From Verrucomicrobiota bacterium (lineage in GTDB: Bacteria; Verrucomicrobiota; Verrucomicrobiia; Opitutales; Opitutaceae), in the NCBI GenBank assembly GCA_016871755.1, contig VHCJ01000009.1, forward strand, positions 51,914-115,913: a stretch of 64,000 bases of DNA. Direction: 5' to 3'. This document shows positions 35,455-43,776 of this stretch, in pieces. The position numbers and the translations under genes were made by a program. The notes beneath the pieces were generated by a model. That model saw nothing but the letters and a program-made list of their open reading frames with translations, was not told where the DNA came from and did no database searches. Within the stretch, counting starts at the first letter, position 1. Every line of letters begins with the position of its first letter.

Positions 35455-37146
35455 TCAGCGGGTGGCGGAGCTGGGCGGGAGGAGGCTGATCGTGTGATAG
35501 CGGTGGAAACCCAGCAAGGCTGGCGTCCAACCCTGAACGGCGGGATGGATGAGGAACGTCCGGGTGCCGTGGTACAGCGGCACGATTGGCGCCTCGTCGA
35601 GCAGGAGGTACTCCGCCTCGCGGTAGAGTACGTTGCGCCGGGCCGCGTCGCCCTCGGCAGCGGCGGATCGCACGAGCCGGTCGTACGCGGCGTTGGCCCA
35701 GCCCGTGGCGTTGTTGCCGCTCTTGGCGAGGAAGACCTCGAGGAAGGTGCTCGGATCGACGTAGTCGCCGATCCAGCGTGCGCCGGAAATCGCGTAGTTG
35801 CGCTGGCGCTCGTCGTCGAGCCACACCCGCTGCTCCTTCAATGCGAGCGTCACCTCGATGCCCAGTTCGCGCCGCCACATCTGCTGGATGGCCTCGAGCA
35901 GGCGCTGGTTCAGCTCGTTGGTGAAACTCATGATCTCAAGCCGCGGGAAGCCCTTGCCGCCGGGAAATCCAGCCTCGGCGAGCAGGCGCCGCGCCTCGTC
36001 GAAGGAATCCGGAATGCCCGGACCGGGCGAGTAGCCCGCCGTGCCGGGAGGCGTGAGCGTGTGCGCGGCCGTCTGACCGGCGAGGGCGACCCGCGTCACG
36101 AGGGCGGTGCGGTCGAGGGCGCGGGCGAGGGCGCGGCGGACGCGAACGTCGCCGAGCGGCGGGCGCGAGAGGTTGAGGCGGAGGAAGCCGGTTTCGAGGA
36201 ACGGATCGGAGCGCAGGTGAGCGGCGTCGGGGCCCTGCCGATAGGCGGCCAGCTTGGAGAGCGGGACCTCACTGGTGAGATGGATCTGCCCGGCGCGGAA
36301 CGCGGCTTCCTGGGCGGTGGCGCTCTCGTAGGGGTAGAACACCACGGAGGCCAGTTGCGGCGCCAGACCCGCGCGGGCGTGCGGGTTGCGGACGGTCACG
36401 ATCCGTTGGTTCGGAGTCCACTCGGTGAGCCGGAAAGGACCATTGCCGACCAAGTGCTGCGGCAGCGTCCAGCGGTTGGCGCGGTCGTCGGCGCCGCCGA
36501 GGCGCGTGAGGACGTGGGAAGGGACGGGGAACGCAGTCGGGAGCGCGAGGATCGCGGGCAGGACGGGCGTGGGCTGGGCGAGACGAAGGACCAGCGTCTG
36601 CGGATCCCGAACCGCGATGCCGACCGTCTGGGGATCGGTGGTGCGGCCCGCGTTGAAATCCTCGGCGCCGGCGATGGGGAAAAGAATGTAGGCGTACTCC
36701 GAGCCCAGCTTCGGCGACAGGACCCGGCGGAGCGAGAACGCGAAGTCCTCGGCGGTGAGCGGAGCGCCATCCGACCACCGCAGATCGCGGCGCAGATGGA
36801 ACGTCCACGTCAGGCCGTCCGCCGACGTCTCCCAGCGCTCCGCGGCGGCGCCGATCGGTTGGGAAGTGGCTTCGTCGATGGCGGTCAGACCCTCGAAAAG
36901 GGCGAGCACGACGGTCATGTCGTTGAACGCGACGAGGACCTGCGGATCGAGATCGCGCGGTTCGGCGCTGATGGCGAGGTGCAGGGTGCCGGTGCGCCGA
37001 CCCTCCTCGACCCGCGTCTCGCGGCGCCCGCAGCCGGTGAAGCCGAGGACGAGGGCTAGTCCGAGCAGGACGGACGTGATCAGACCCCGGTTACGGACAG
37101 GCGCGGTGTGGTGGGCGAATGATCGGATGGGCGGGAGTCCGGGCAT
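35455..37146 (-). CDS. Oligopeptide ABC transporter substrate-binding lipoprotein (OppA-like)
   Basis: 563 residues. Lipobox LGFTGC near residues 34-39 indicates outer-leaflet anchoring. The SBP family 5 pattern is clear: PRDLDPQV, FEGLTAIDE, WTFHLRRDLRWSDGAPLTAEDFAFSLRR, GNGPFRLTEW, RRALARALDRTALV and, at the end, LLLDEAPIVPLYHGTRTFL. These proteins deliver peptides to an Opp/Dpp permease or act in cell-wall peptide recycling. No permease or ATPase gene is nearby, so it would need a partner encoded elsewhere. Divergent from the RDD/GYF gene over 78 bases. Confidence 0.9.
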   Translation of the reverse strand: MPGLPPIRSFAHHTAPVRNRGLITSVLLGLALVLGFTGCGRRETRVEEGRRTGTLHLAISAEPRDLDPQVLVAFNDMTVVLALFEGLTAIDEATSQPIGAAAERWETSADGLTWTFHLRRDLRWSDGAPLTAEDFAFSLRRVLSPKLGSEYAYILFPIAGAEDFNAGRTTDPQTVGIAVRDPQTLVLRLAQPTPVLPAILALPTAFPVPSHVLTRLGGADDRANRWTLPQHLVGNGPFRLTEWTPNQRIVTVRNPHARAGLAPQLASVVFYPYESATAQEAAFRAGQIHLTSEVPLSKLAAYRQGPDAAHLRSDPFLETGFLRLNLSRPPLGDVRVRRALARALDRTALVTRVALAGQTAAHTLTPPGTAGYSPGPGIPDSFDEARRLLAEAGFPGGKGFPRLEIMSFTNELNQRLLEAIQQMWRRELGIEVTLALKEQRVWLDDERQRNYAISGARWIGDYVDPSTFLEVFLAKSGNNATGWANAAYDRLVRSAAAEGDAARRNVLYREAEYLLLDEAPIVPLYHGTRTFLIHPAVQGWTPALLGFHRYHTISLLPPSSATR

Positions 37147-37224
37147 GCGGGCAGGCTACGTGTACGGTCCGCGGGCGCCACTTCGGATTTGCGGCGGAGA
37201 CGGGGATGGTCCCAAGTCGAGGGC

Positions 37225-37965
37225 ATGGCATGGTATTACGCGAGCAACGGCCAGCGGCACGGTCCGATGAGTGAGGAGGACTTCCACGACCTCGTCCGGC
37301 GCGGCGTGATCGCACCCGAGGCGCTGGTCTGGACCTCGGGGATGGCGGAGTGGCGGCGGCTCGCGGAAGTCGCGCCCAACCTGCCGCCGCCCCTGCTCCC
37401 CGCCTCCGGGACGGCCCCGGCGGACGGTGCACCTTCGGAGCGGCCGCAGGCGGCGGCGACCACGGCCGCCCTTCCGCAGGTGGCTGGGGTCGCCGTGTCT
37501 CCCCCGTTCGCGGGTTTCTGGATCCGCGTGCTCGCGCGTCTCATTGACGGGGTGATCCTGTGGGTCGTCGGCCAGGTCCTCGCTGGCCTGCTGGTGGCGG
37601 CCATCTTGCCGGATGCGCTTGGTGCACTTTCGCTGGAACCCGGGGCGGAGCCGACGGGGGAGCAACTCATCGTGCTCGCGGCGGTCTTCGGAATCGTGAT
37701 GGCCTCGAGCCTCGTGACGGGCCTCGTCTATGACCTCATCTTTCTCAAAGTATGGTCCGCGACTCCGGGCAAGCTGGCCCTCGGGTTGCGCGTGCGGACG
37801 GCGGACGGCGGTCCCCTGTCATTCGGGCGCATCATCGGGCGCCACTTTGCGGTGTCGCTGAGCGGACTCATCATGGGGATTGGTTACCTCATGGTGGCGT
37901 TCGACGCGGAGAAGCGCGGACTGCACGATCTCCTGTGCTCGACCCGCGTGGTCCGTCAGCGCTGA
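37225..37965 (+). CDS. RDD-family membrane protein with N-terminal GYF_2 domain
   Basis: 246 residues from the ATG at 37225 (MAWYYASNGQRHGPMSEEDF). Residues 1-50 are a GYF_2 domain (WYYASNGQRHGPM, LVWTSGMAEWRRL), a short domain common in Planctomycetes and Verrucomicrobia. A Pro/Ala linker leads to an RDD domain: FAGFWIRVLARLIDGVILWVVG contains the Arg and Asp-Asp-like signature, and three further hydrophobic helices follow (ending LMVAFDAEKRGLHDLLCSTRVV). Function is unclear; RDD proteins are proposed transporters or anchors. Confidence 0.85.
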   Translation: MAWYYASNGQRHGPMSEEDFHDLVRRGVIAPEALVWTSGMAEWRRLAEVAPNLPPPLLPASGTAPADGAPSERPQAAATTAALPQVAGVAVSPPFAGFWIRVLARLIDGVILWVVGQVLAGLLVAAILPDALGALSLEPGAEPTGEQLIVLAAVFGIVMASSLVTGLVYDLIFLKVWSATPGKLALGLRVRTADGGPLSFGRIIGRHFAVSLSGLIMGIGYLMVAFDAEKRGLHDLLCSTRVVRQR

Positions 37966-38164
37966 GCCGGCCCGCAGGCGCCGAGGGCTCGCTGGCGCTT
38001 GCGGGCTCCGCGGCTTGAATCGTTGGTCGAGCCCGACTACGGCGATGGGCGACTACACCCGCGCGTCCAACGTCATCCGCGCGGGCGACCGCCCCCGCGC
38101 GGCGTTCGTCCGGGACCGCTTCCTTGACTTTGCTGACCGTGCCTTCGCCCCTTGAGGCGCCGCG

Positions 38165-38440
38165 TCACGGATGGCCGACGAGGGCGGCGGCGACCAGCAC
38201 GGCGAGGAGGAGGACGGCGGTGATCCACCACCGCCAGCGCAGCCCCGTCGGCGCGGTGGACCGCGGCCGGATGCCCTCGTCGCCGGAGGCATCGTCCTCC
38301 GGCAGATCGACCCCGTCGAGGTAGGCGGACTCCTCGTCCCAGCCGCTGCGCTCGTCGGCCCCGCAGTGCGGGCATGCGCGGGCGCGCGGAGGAACCGCCT
38401 TGCCGCAGACCGGGCACTCGGCGGGCGGATGTCGCGGCAT
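38165..38440 (-). CDS. Small zinc-ribbon protein with C-terminal transmembrane helix
   Basis: 91 residues. Two CxxC pairs (CPVCGK and CPHCGAD, residues about 9-30) form a zinc ribbon, an acidic linker (YLDGVDLPEDDASGDEG) follows, and a hydrophobic helix (WWITAVLLLAVLVAAALVG) ends the protein three residues from the C-terminus. Tail-anchored zinc-ribbon proteins of this kind are frequent and uncharacterised. It is 15 bases downstream of the Gfo/Idh gene start side on the same strand, so it may be read with it. Confidence 0.78.
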   Translation of the reverse strand: MPRHPPAECPVCGKAVPPRARACPHCGADERSGWDEESAYLDGVDLPEDDASGDEGIRPRSTAPTGLRWRWWITAVLLLAVLVAAALVGHP

Positions 38441-38455
38441 GGGTGGGCCGGTGGC

Positions 38456-39763
38456 TCAGACGACGGACCAGGGACTGCGCGCCGCGCGGCCCAGCAGACG
38501 ATTGGCGACCGGATCTTCGGGGAACGACTCGGTGACGGGATCCCACCGCAGCTTGCGGCCGAGCGTCATCGCGATCTGGCCGAGGTTGCAGACGGTGGTC
38601 GTGCGGTGGCCGATTTCGACATCGGCGACCGGCAAGGCGCGCGACCGGATGCAATCGAGGAAATTCTCGTGGTGGTTGTCGCTGCGGGCGAGGGTGACGG
38701 ACTTGCCCGGACGCTGCATCTCGCGGAGGAGATCGTTGGACGACGCGGACATCGCGTTGCGGGCGATGTCGATCCAGCCCCGCTCGCCGATGAAGCGCAC
38801 GGTGCCGCCACCCTCCTGGCGGGTGCGGCAGCTCATCGGGATGCCGTTCGCGTAGTGGCAGGTGAAGTCGACGTGGGTCGCGCAGGTGAAGAGACCGCTG
38901 GTCGGGAAGTGCCCGTGGCCCTCGACGGCGATCGGTCCGCTCGCATCCATGTCGAGTGCCCACTGTCCGATGTCGAGGTAGTGCGCGCCCCAGTTCGAGA
39001 CCTGGCCGTTGGCGTAGTCGGAGATGAAGCGGAAGTTGTAGTGGCAGCCTGAGGAGTGGTAGGGCCGCCCCGGGGCTGGACCGAGCCACAGATCCCAATC
39101 CAACTCCTCCGGCACGGCCTCCGGTTCCCACGACGCGCCGATGAAGCGGTTGTTCGGCGGAATGGCGACCTCGATGCGCTCGAGCTTGCCGAGGCCGCCG
39201 CTGCGGACGTAACCAGCGGCGTCGAAGAAGCGCTTCATCGAGCGATGCTGGGTGCCATGCTGCACGATGCGCCCGTGCTGGCGGGCGGCGGAGATGAGGG
39301 CGCGTCCCTCCTCGATCGTGAGCGTGAGGGGCTTCTCGACGTAGGCGTCCTTGCCATGGCGGACCGCGTCGAGGGCGATGAGGGCGTGCCAGTGGTCGGG
39401 CGTGCAGACCCAGACGGCGTCGACATCGGCCCGGCGGGTGACCTCGCGGAAGTCATTGACGGACGCGCAACCCTTGGCGCCGTAGGCCGCGTCAACGCGG
39501 GCGGCAGCGCGATCGCGGCGGTCGCGGTCCACGTCGCAGACCGCGACGATGCGGCCGCGCTCCGGGTAGCCGAGCAGCGTGGTGAGATGGCCCTCGGCGA
39601 TGTTGCCGGTGCCGATGATCGCGACGTGGATCAGGTTCGACGGAGCGGCGGCGCCGCGCAGCCTCGCCGGCAGGATCAGCGGGGCGGCGGCGGCGAGGGA
39701 GCCCAGTTGCAGGAAGCGGCGGCGGCCCATCGTGGCCGAAGGCGAGGCGGGGAGGGAGGTCAT
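38456..39763 (-). CDS. Tat-exported Gfo/Idh/MocA family oxidoreductase
   Basis: 435 residues. MGRRRFLQLGSLAAAAPLILP near the N-terminus is a twin-arginine signal; the start at 39763 adds a 12-residue leader, and the internal Met just before GRRRF (about 39730) is an equally good start. The Rossmann fold reads HVAIIGTGNIAEGHL, and the cofactor/catalytic region EKPLTLT carries the conserved Lys. VWVCTPDHWHALIALDAV is typical of PVC Gfo/Idh proteins acting on sugars. It overlaps the HEAT-repeat gene by four bases, so the two are coupled. Confidence 0.9.
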   Translation of the reverse strand: MTSLPASPSATMGRRRFLQLGSLAAAAPLILPARLRGAAAPSNLIHVAIIGTGNIAEGHLTTLLGYPERGRIVAVCDVDRDRRDRAAARVDAAYGAKGCASVNDFREVTRRADVDAVWVCTPDHWHALIALDAVRHGKDAYVEKPLTLTIEEGRALISAARQHGRIVQHGTQHRSMKRFFDAAGYVRSGGLGKLERIEVAIPPNNRFIGASWEPEAVPEELDWDLWLGPAPGRPYHSSGCHYNFRFISDYANGQVSNWGAHYLDIGQWALDMDASGPIAVEGHGHFPTSGLFTCATHVDFTCHYANGIPMSCRTRQEGGGTVRFIGERGWIDIARNAMSASSNDLLREMQRPGKSVTLARSDNHHENFLDCIRSRALPVADVEIGHRTTTVCNLGQIAMTLGRKLRWDPVTESFPEDPVANRLLGRAARSPWSVV

Positions 39764-40332
39764 GGCGCGGTGCCGACGGTGGCGGGGCGAAGCAGGGCGA
39801 GGGAACGGGCGGCGATGGCGCGGAGCTCCGCGTCCTCGGCGGGGTCGGCGGCAAGCCGCGCGAGCGCGTCGCGGGCGCCGGCGCTGCGACGGGCGCCGAT
39901 GGAACCGACGAGACCCGTGCGTGCGCGCCCAGTGAGCGTGGCGAGTCCGGCGAGCAGCGCGGCGTCCGCCTCCGGTCCGGGGATCCGCTCCAGCGCGAGC
40001 CGGGCGGCGTCCGCCGACTCCGCGTTCGCCAGCAGGGCGGCGAGCGCCGGCACGGCGGCGGCTGAGCCGACCAGCGCGAGCTGGCTGCAGAGGAAGTCAC
40101 GCCCCGCCTCGGTCAGGTCCGGCGCGGCCAGCGCCCGAAGCAACTGCGCCTCCAGCCGGCCGAGTCCGGCGGCGGGCGTCCGGGCGACTTGCTCGCGGAG
40201 GATGGCGGCGAACGATCCGTCGCCGCCGTATTCGAGACGGACGACCTCGGTCCACGGATCAACGTTCGGTCCAGCTTCGGCGCCGACCACGATGACGCGG
40301 TCGGGGGAGGGGATGGCTTGGGGCGTATTCAA
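39760..40332 (-). CDS. HEAT-repeat protein, coupled to the Gfo/Idh gene
   Basis: 190 residues, nearly all Ala/Leu-rich helical pairs of HEAT type (AGRDFLCSQLALVGSAAAVPALAALLA, ESADAARLALERIPG, GARDALARLAADPAEDAELRAIAARSL). The N-terminus (PWTEVVRLEYGGDGSFAAIL) is not repeat-like. No signal peptide is visible at the first start. In PVC genomes similar HEAT modules are usually parts of much larger sugar-associated proteins, so this may be a free-standing module. Its stop overlaps the start of the oxidoreductase gene. Confidence 0.7.
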   Translation of the reverse strand: MNTPQAIPSPDRVIVVGAEAGPNVDPWTEVVRLEYGGDGSFAAILREQVARTPAAGLGRLEAQLLRALAAPDLTEAGRDFLCSQLALVGSAAAVPALAALLANAESADAARLALERIPGPEADAALLAGLATLTGRARTGLVGSIGARRSAGARDALARLAADPAEDAELRAIAARSLALLRPATVGTAP

Positions 40333-40466
40333 AGTGTGGTGACGGGCACGCCCGCCGGGCGCGCCGGGAGACCGGCGCGGTCGGGGACGCGGCGAATGAA
40401 GACATCGGTGCGCGGTCGGCGATCCGGAGCCGGCGGCGGGCGCGGTCTCCGAAGGCGGCGGTTGTC

Positions 40467-41297
40467 TCAGCCCTTGGGGCTGGTTTCCGGGGTGGCCGGT
40501 GCTGGCTCGGCCGGTGCGTCGGCCTTCGCGGCAGGGGCGGGCTCCATGCCCTTCTTCACGAAGGCGACGGCCCCCTCCTTCTCCTCGGTCAGCCGGATGC
40601 TCTTTTGTCCCCGCGTGTCCTTGCCGACGAAGTCGATGGTGGCGGCGGCGAGGACGGGCAGGTGCTTGCGGAGATCGCGGCTCTCGCCCTCGGAGTTCAC
40701 GTCGACGGTCCAGAGCTCGGCCGGCGGGGCGTTGTCGCCGGCGGGCTTGTTCTCGCGGGCGGAGAGGCGGAGGTACTTGTCGTACTTCACCACGGTCACC
40801 ATGTACTCGCGATCACCGATGTACTCGGTGCTCGGAGGCTCCTGGTAGGTCTGGGTGGCGAAGATCGGGTTGCCGTTCTTGTCGACGCCGACCTGGACGA
40901 CGGCGGTGAAGACGCGACCGGGGAGAGTGCGGTAGATGGGCTCGGTGCGCATTTCGCGGACGAGCTTCGGCTCGCTGACGCCGTAGTCGAGGTTGACGAC
41001 GATGTCGGCGAGTTCCGGCCGGGGGGCGTCGTAGAGGCCGCGTCCCGACAGGGCGGTGCGAACGAAGCGCTCGGCTTCTTGGTTCCGGAGGCTCTTCGGA
41101 TCGATGCCCGATCCACTGGTTTGGAGCCGGTAGGCGACGGCCTTCTCGGCCTCGGGTTTGGACAGCGCGTCCACCTTGACTTGGTAGCCGCTGGTGCATC
41201 CGGCGAGCCAGAGGGCTGAGGCGCCGCCGAGAGCGAAGGATAGCAGGGGAGCGAGGGCCTTCACGGGGTGGGGGGGGCTGTCGGGACGGTCGGCCAA
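40467..41297 (-). CDS. Lipoprotein of unknown function (paralog of the divergent neighbour)
   Basis: 276 residues. Signal with lipobox LAGC near residue 34. The mature part has a conserved-looking domain (GRGLYDAPRPELADIVVNLDYG, EPIYRTLPGRVF, ELWTVDVNSEGESRDLRKHL, LAAATIDFVGKDTRGQKSIRL) and an Ala/Pro tail. The same arrangement, G.GL..A...PD..I.V.YG and E.W.V.V...HIGKDT, recurs in the lipoprotein encoded divergently at 41433, so the two are paralogs. Possibly of the DUF4136-like lipoprotein group; not verified. Confidence 0.7.
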   Translation of the reverse strand: MADRPDSPPHPVKALAPLLSFALGGASALWLAGCTSGYQVKVDALSKPEAEKAVAYRLQTSGSGIDPKSLRNQEAERFVRTALSGRGLYDAPRPELADIVVNLDYGVSEPKLVREMRTEPIYRTLPGRVFTAVVQVGVDKNGNPIFATQTYQEPPSTEYIGDREYMVTVVKYDKYLRLSARENKPAGDNAPPAELWTVDVNSEGESRDLRKHLPVLAAATIDFVGKDTRGQKSIRLTEEKEGAVAFVKKGMEPAPAAKADAPAEPAPATPETSPKG

Positions 41298-41432
41298 CCT
41301 TCGGGAAAAGGCAACTCCCTGCTGTGGCCGCGGTGTCCCTTGTTGTATTCCGCAGGGATGTCGTCATGGTGAAGATGTTTTCCGGTTCCCCATGAGCCCC
41401 TGTGCCTTCCGCCCGGGCTGCGCCGGGCCCTG

Positions 41433-42122
41433 TTGTGCGTCCTCGGCTGCCTAGTTCCCTTCCTCGCGGGGTGCGAGTCGGGAGCGCTGGCGACGAAGCA
41501 GCGGGTGTACGTGGATGCGATCAGTGCTCCTGCCGACGTGTTGAAGGAAGTGGGACCCTCGTTTCAATTGACGGCGAAACGTTCGATGGTGGCGGGGCAG
41601 CAGGCGAGCCTTCCAGCGATCGTGGCCTGCGTGAACGCGGCTCTGGCTGGGCGAGGATTGTTTGAGGCGCAGCCGAACACGGTGCCGGATCTGTTCATCG
41701 AGGTGACGTACGGGCGGAATGCGCTGCCCCGGGAAGTGCGGTTCGGCAACGAAGTCCACCTGCGCCTCGTGGCGCGCCGCAACGTGGCCCGGACGGTGCT
41801 GCAGACGGAGTCGGAGGAAGTCTGGGACGTGCGTGTCGGCATCCCTGGGGTGAACGCCCGGCTGGAGAGTGCCATGCCCCTCTTGGCGACGGTGGCGAGC
41901 GAGCACATCGGAAAGGATACGCAGAGCGAGGTGCCGTTCGACATGTTGAAGAATTCCCCGGCGGTGCAGGCCGTTCGCGATTCGGCGACCCGGGCGCTCG
42001 GCTTGCCGACGTCGCCCCCGGCGACCGGGAAAGGGTCGAAGTCTGGGTCTGCGCGTCCCGAAGCGGGAACCGAGGCCGCTCCGCCGCCGCCGCCGGCGCC
42101 GACTCCGGCATCCGGACCCTGA
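41433..42122 (+). CDS. Lipoprotein of unknown function, paralog of 40467-41297
   Basis: 229 residues if the TTG at 41433 is used. The lipobox VPFLAGC is near residue 14. Upstream in-frame codons back to a stop at 41394 contain two Arg just before the hydrophobic part (GLRRALLCVLGC), so a start at the CTG at 41400 would give a better signal peptide; no ATG is available. The domain matches the neighbour: AGRGLFEAQPNTVPDLFIEVTYG, EEVWDVRVGI, SEHIGKDTQSEVPFDM, and a Pro/Ala tail. The gene lies 135 bases from its divergent paralog. Confidence 0.65.
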   Translation: MCVLGCLVPFLAGCESGALATKQRVYVDAISAPADVLKEVGPSFQLTAKRSMVAGQQASLPAIVACVNAALAGRGLFEAQPNTVPDLFIEVTYGRNALPREVRFGNEVHLRLVARRNVARTVLQTESEEVWDVRVGIPGVNARLESAMPLLATVASEHIGKDTQSEVPFDMLKNSPAVQAVRDSATRALGLPTSPPATGKGSKSGSARPEAGTEAAPPPPPAPTPASGP

Positions 42123-42437
42123 ACGGGTGGGTGGGAGCGGCGCGGTGACTTGGCCGTTACTGCGGCGGTCCGGATTCGGCGGTCGTGGGTGGACGGTAAA
42201 GGGCTGGCTGGGCGGGCATAGCGGGTGGAACCGGGTGGCCCCGGTGACGGCGTTGGCGACGGCGGCCAGGACGCCTTGGCGGTGCGGATGCGATGGTGGG
42301 GCGGCGCTTGAGTCGGAACGGAGGGTGGGGACCTGCCTTTGGACGGATTCTTCACGAAATTTCCCCGTGTTCCGGTCGATAACTGGACAGCTTTCGCCTG
42401 TCATGCGTCGAGCAACCGTTCCTCATTCCCCTCAATT
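42123..42437. other. Intergenic region before the coiled-coil gene
   Basis: About 315 bases with no gene recognised. A 5-bp inverted repeat (GACAG 42386-42390, CTGTC 42398-42402) is the only structure noticed besides the larger palindrome that follows. A/T content rises from about 42350 (cgaaatttcc), consistent with a promoter near there. Confidence 0.35.
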
Positions 42438-42467
42438 GCAGGTTGATTTCCCGGAAGGGAAACCTGC
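42438..42467 (+). promoter_or_regulatory. Long interrupted palindrome 78 bases before the coiled-coil gene
   Basis: GCAGGTT (42438-42444) pairs with AACCTGC (42461-42467), and TTTCCC (42447-42452) pairs with GGGAAA (42457-42462) around a GGAA loop; together they allow an 11-bp stem with a four-base bulge on the left arm. Placed in the likely leader of the gene at 42546, it could be an operator or a leader hairpin. There is no T-run, so it is not an ordinary terminator. Confidence 0.45.
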
Positions 42468-42545
42468 GGAAGCGGCGGTTGCCGGGAGGGGTTCACGGCC
42501 GGTCTTTTGATTTCGATGTTTTTGGACTCCAGGCTTTTGCCGAAC

Positions 42546-43628
42546 ATGTCGTTTCCGCAGGGCGAGACCTGTGGTTCGCATTCCGAAGGACGGAAAGCGG
42601 TGGAGGAGACGATGCACGCGGCGGCGGTGATGCAGGAGGAGATCGCCTTTCTCAACCGGATCGCCGATGCGCAGAGCCTGCGGCGGGGCAAACCTCCGAC
42701 CTTGCAGCGTCAGCCCGAGCGGAACTGGCGTCGGCTGGCGTTTGGCATGTTGGACCTGCCTCCGCTGGAGGCGCTGAAGATCGTGCGGGCGCTGTCCACC
42801 GAGGCCGAGGAACAGTTGCCGCGTCTGTTCACGGCGATCAAGGCGGAGTGCCGCCTGGCCAACTTCTCCGGCAACTATGGCGTGAGCAGTTACTGCCGCA
42901 AGATGTGGCAGGGGTTCCGCAGCGCGGCGATGGAGAAGATCGAGCCGGATCGGTTCGAGCAGGTCGTTTCCGAGACGGAGATCATGCTGGAGACGGGGCG
43001 GCTCCATGAGTGGAAGCCGGAACGCGTGGAGATCCAGGCATCTCCCGAAGTGGTGGCGGCGGAACTCGCGCCGCTGCTGACCGCCACGCCGGAGCCGAAA
43101 GCCGCCGCCGCCGCGCCGACTCCCGCCGCCAAGGCGGCCGCCGGTGCTTCGACGGCCGCTGCCTCGGGTGCGTCGACCGCCGCGCGCACGGCCAGCGGCC
43201 GTCTGGTGTACCGCCCGTCGGCCGCCGCCGCGGCGGTCGCGCCGAATCCGGCGGCGGCTGCGGCCGCCTCCGGTCTGGCTGCCGCCTCCGGTCTGGCTGC
43301 CGCCTCCACGGCGGGCCTCTCCGGCAAGGACCTCGCGGCGATGGCCGAGTTGCAGGCGGAGCGCGAGCGACTGGAGCGGCTTCTCCGCGAGACCCGCGAG
43401 AGCCTCAGCGAGCGCGAGGCGTTTCTCTCCCAGAGCGAGGCCAAGCTCATGGAGACCACGCAGGCGCAGATCGAGCGCGAGGTGGAGTTGGAGCAGCGCG
43501 AAGAGGAGCTGCGCGAGTTGGAGCGGCGGTACCGCGAATTCCAAGTCGGTGGCCTCGCCTCTCCGCCTCCCGAGGGCGAGGAGCCGTCCGCCCCCGCGAA
43601 GGTGTCGCTCGACGAATTCAAGGATTAG
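42546..43628 (+). CDS. Coiled-coil protein of unknown function
   Basis: 360 residues from the ATG at 42546 (MSFPQGETCGSHSEG); the first ATG at 42507 adds 13 residues. The N-terminal 150 residues form a helical, possibly globular domain (NWRRLAFGMLDLPPLEALKIVRALSTEAEEQLPRLFTAI, SSYCRKMWQGFRS). A long Ala/Thr/Ser linker, including an 18-bp tandem repeat, leads to a strongly heptad-like coiled coil (about 275-340, AELQAERERLERLLRETRESL, EVELEQREEELRELERRYREF). No family is recognised. A structural or cytoskeletal role is only a guess. Confidence 0.65.
   Translation: MSFPQGETCGSHSEGRKAVEETMHAAAVMQEEIAFLNRIADAQSLRRGKPPTLQRQPERNWRRLAFGMLDLPPLEALKIVRALSTEAEEQLPRLFTAIKAECRLANFSGNYGVSSYCRKMWQGFRSAAMEKIEPDRFEQVVSETEIMLETGRLHEWKPERVEIQASPEVVAAELAPLLTATPEPKAAAAAPTPAAKAAAGASTAAASGASTAARTASGRLVYRPSAAAAAVAPNPAAAAAASGLAAASGLAAASTAGLSGKDLAAMAELQAERERLERLLRETRESLSEREAFLSQSEAKLMETTQAQIEREVELEQREEELRELERRYREFQVGGLASPPPEGEEPSAPAKVSLDEFKD
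43266..43301 (+). repeat. 18-bp tandem repeat in the coiled-coil gene linker
   Basis: The unit GCCTCCGGTCTGGCTGCC occurs twice exactly (43266-43283, 43284-43301) and encodes ASGLAA twice within the Ala/Ser linker, in frame. Confidence 0.85.
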
Positions 43629-43776
43629 CCGCAGCGACGCGCCTCCGCCGGTTGCCGGCCGCGGCGCGGCGCGTCCCGGGTGGTCTCCGGTCGTCCGGTG
43701 GCAAGGAGCGAGCGTCCGCTTCTCGAGGTGCGACCGCTTTTTCCGGGAGCGTCCGCGGACGAAGAAACAACCCCGT

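Noticed and set aside
38045..38155. A 36-codon frame beginning ATGGGCGACTACACC that could encode a small protein
   Set aside because: No family resemblance, no ribosome-binding site, and high GC makes short open frames common here.
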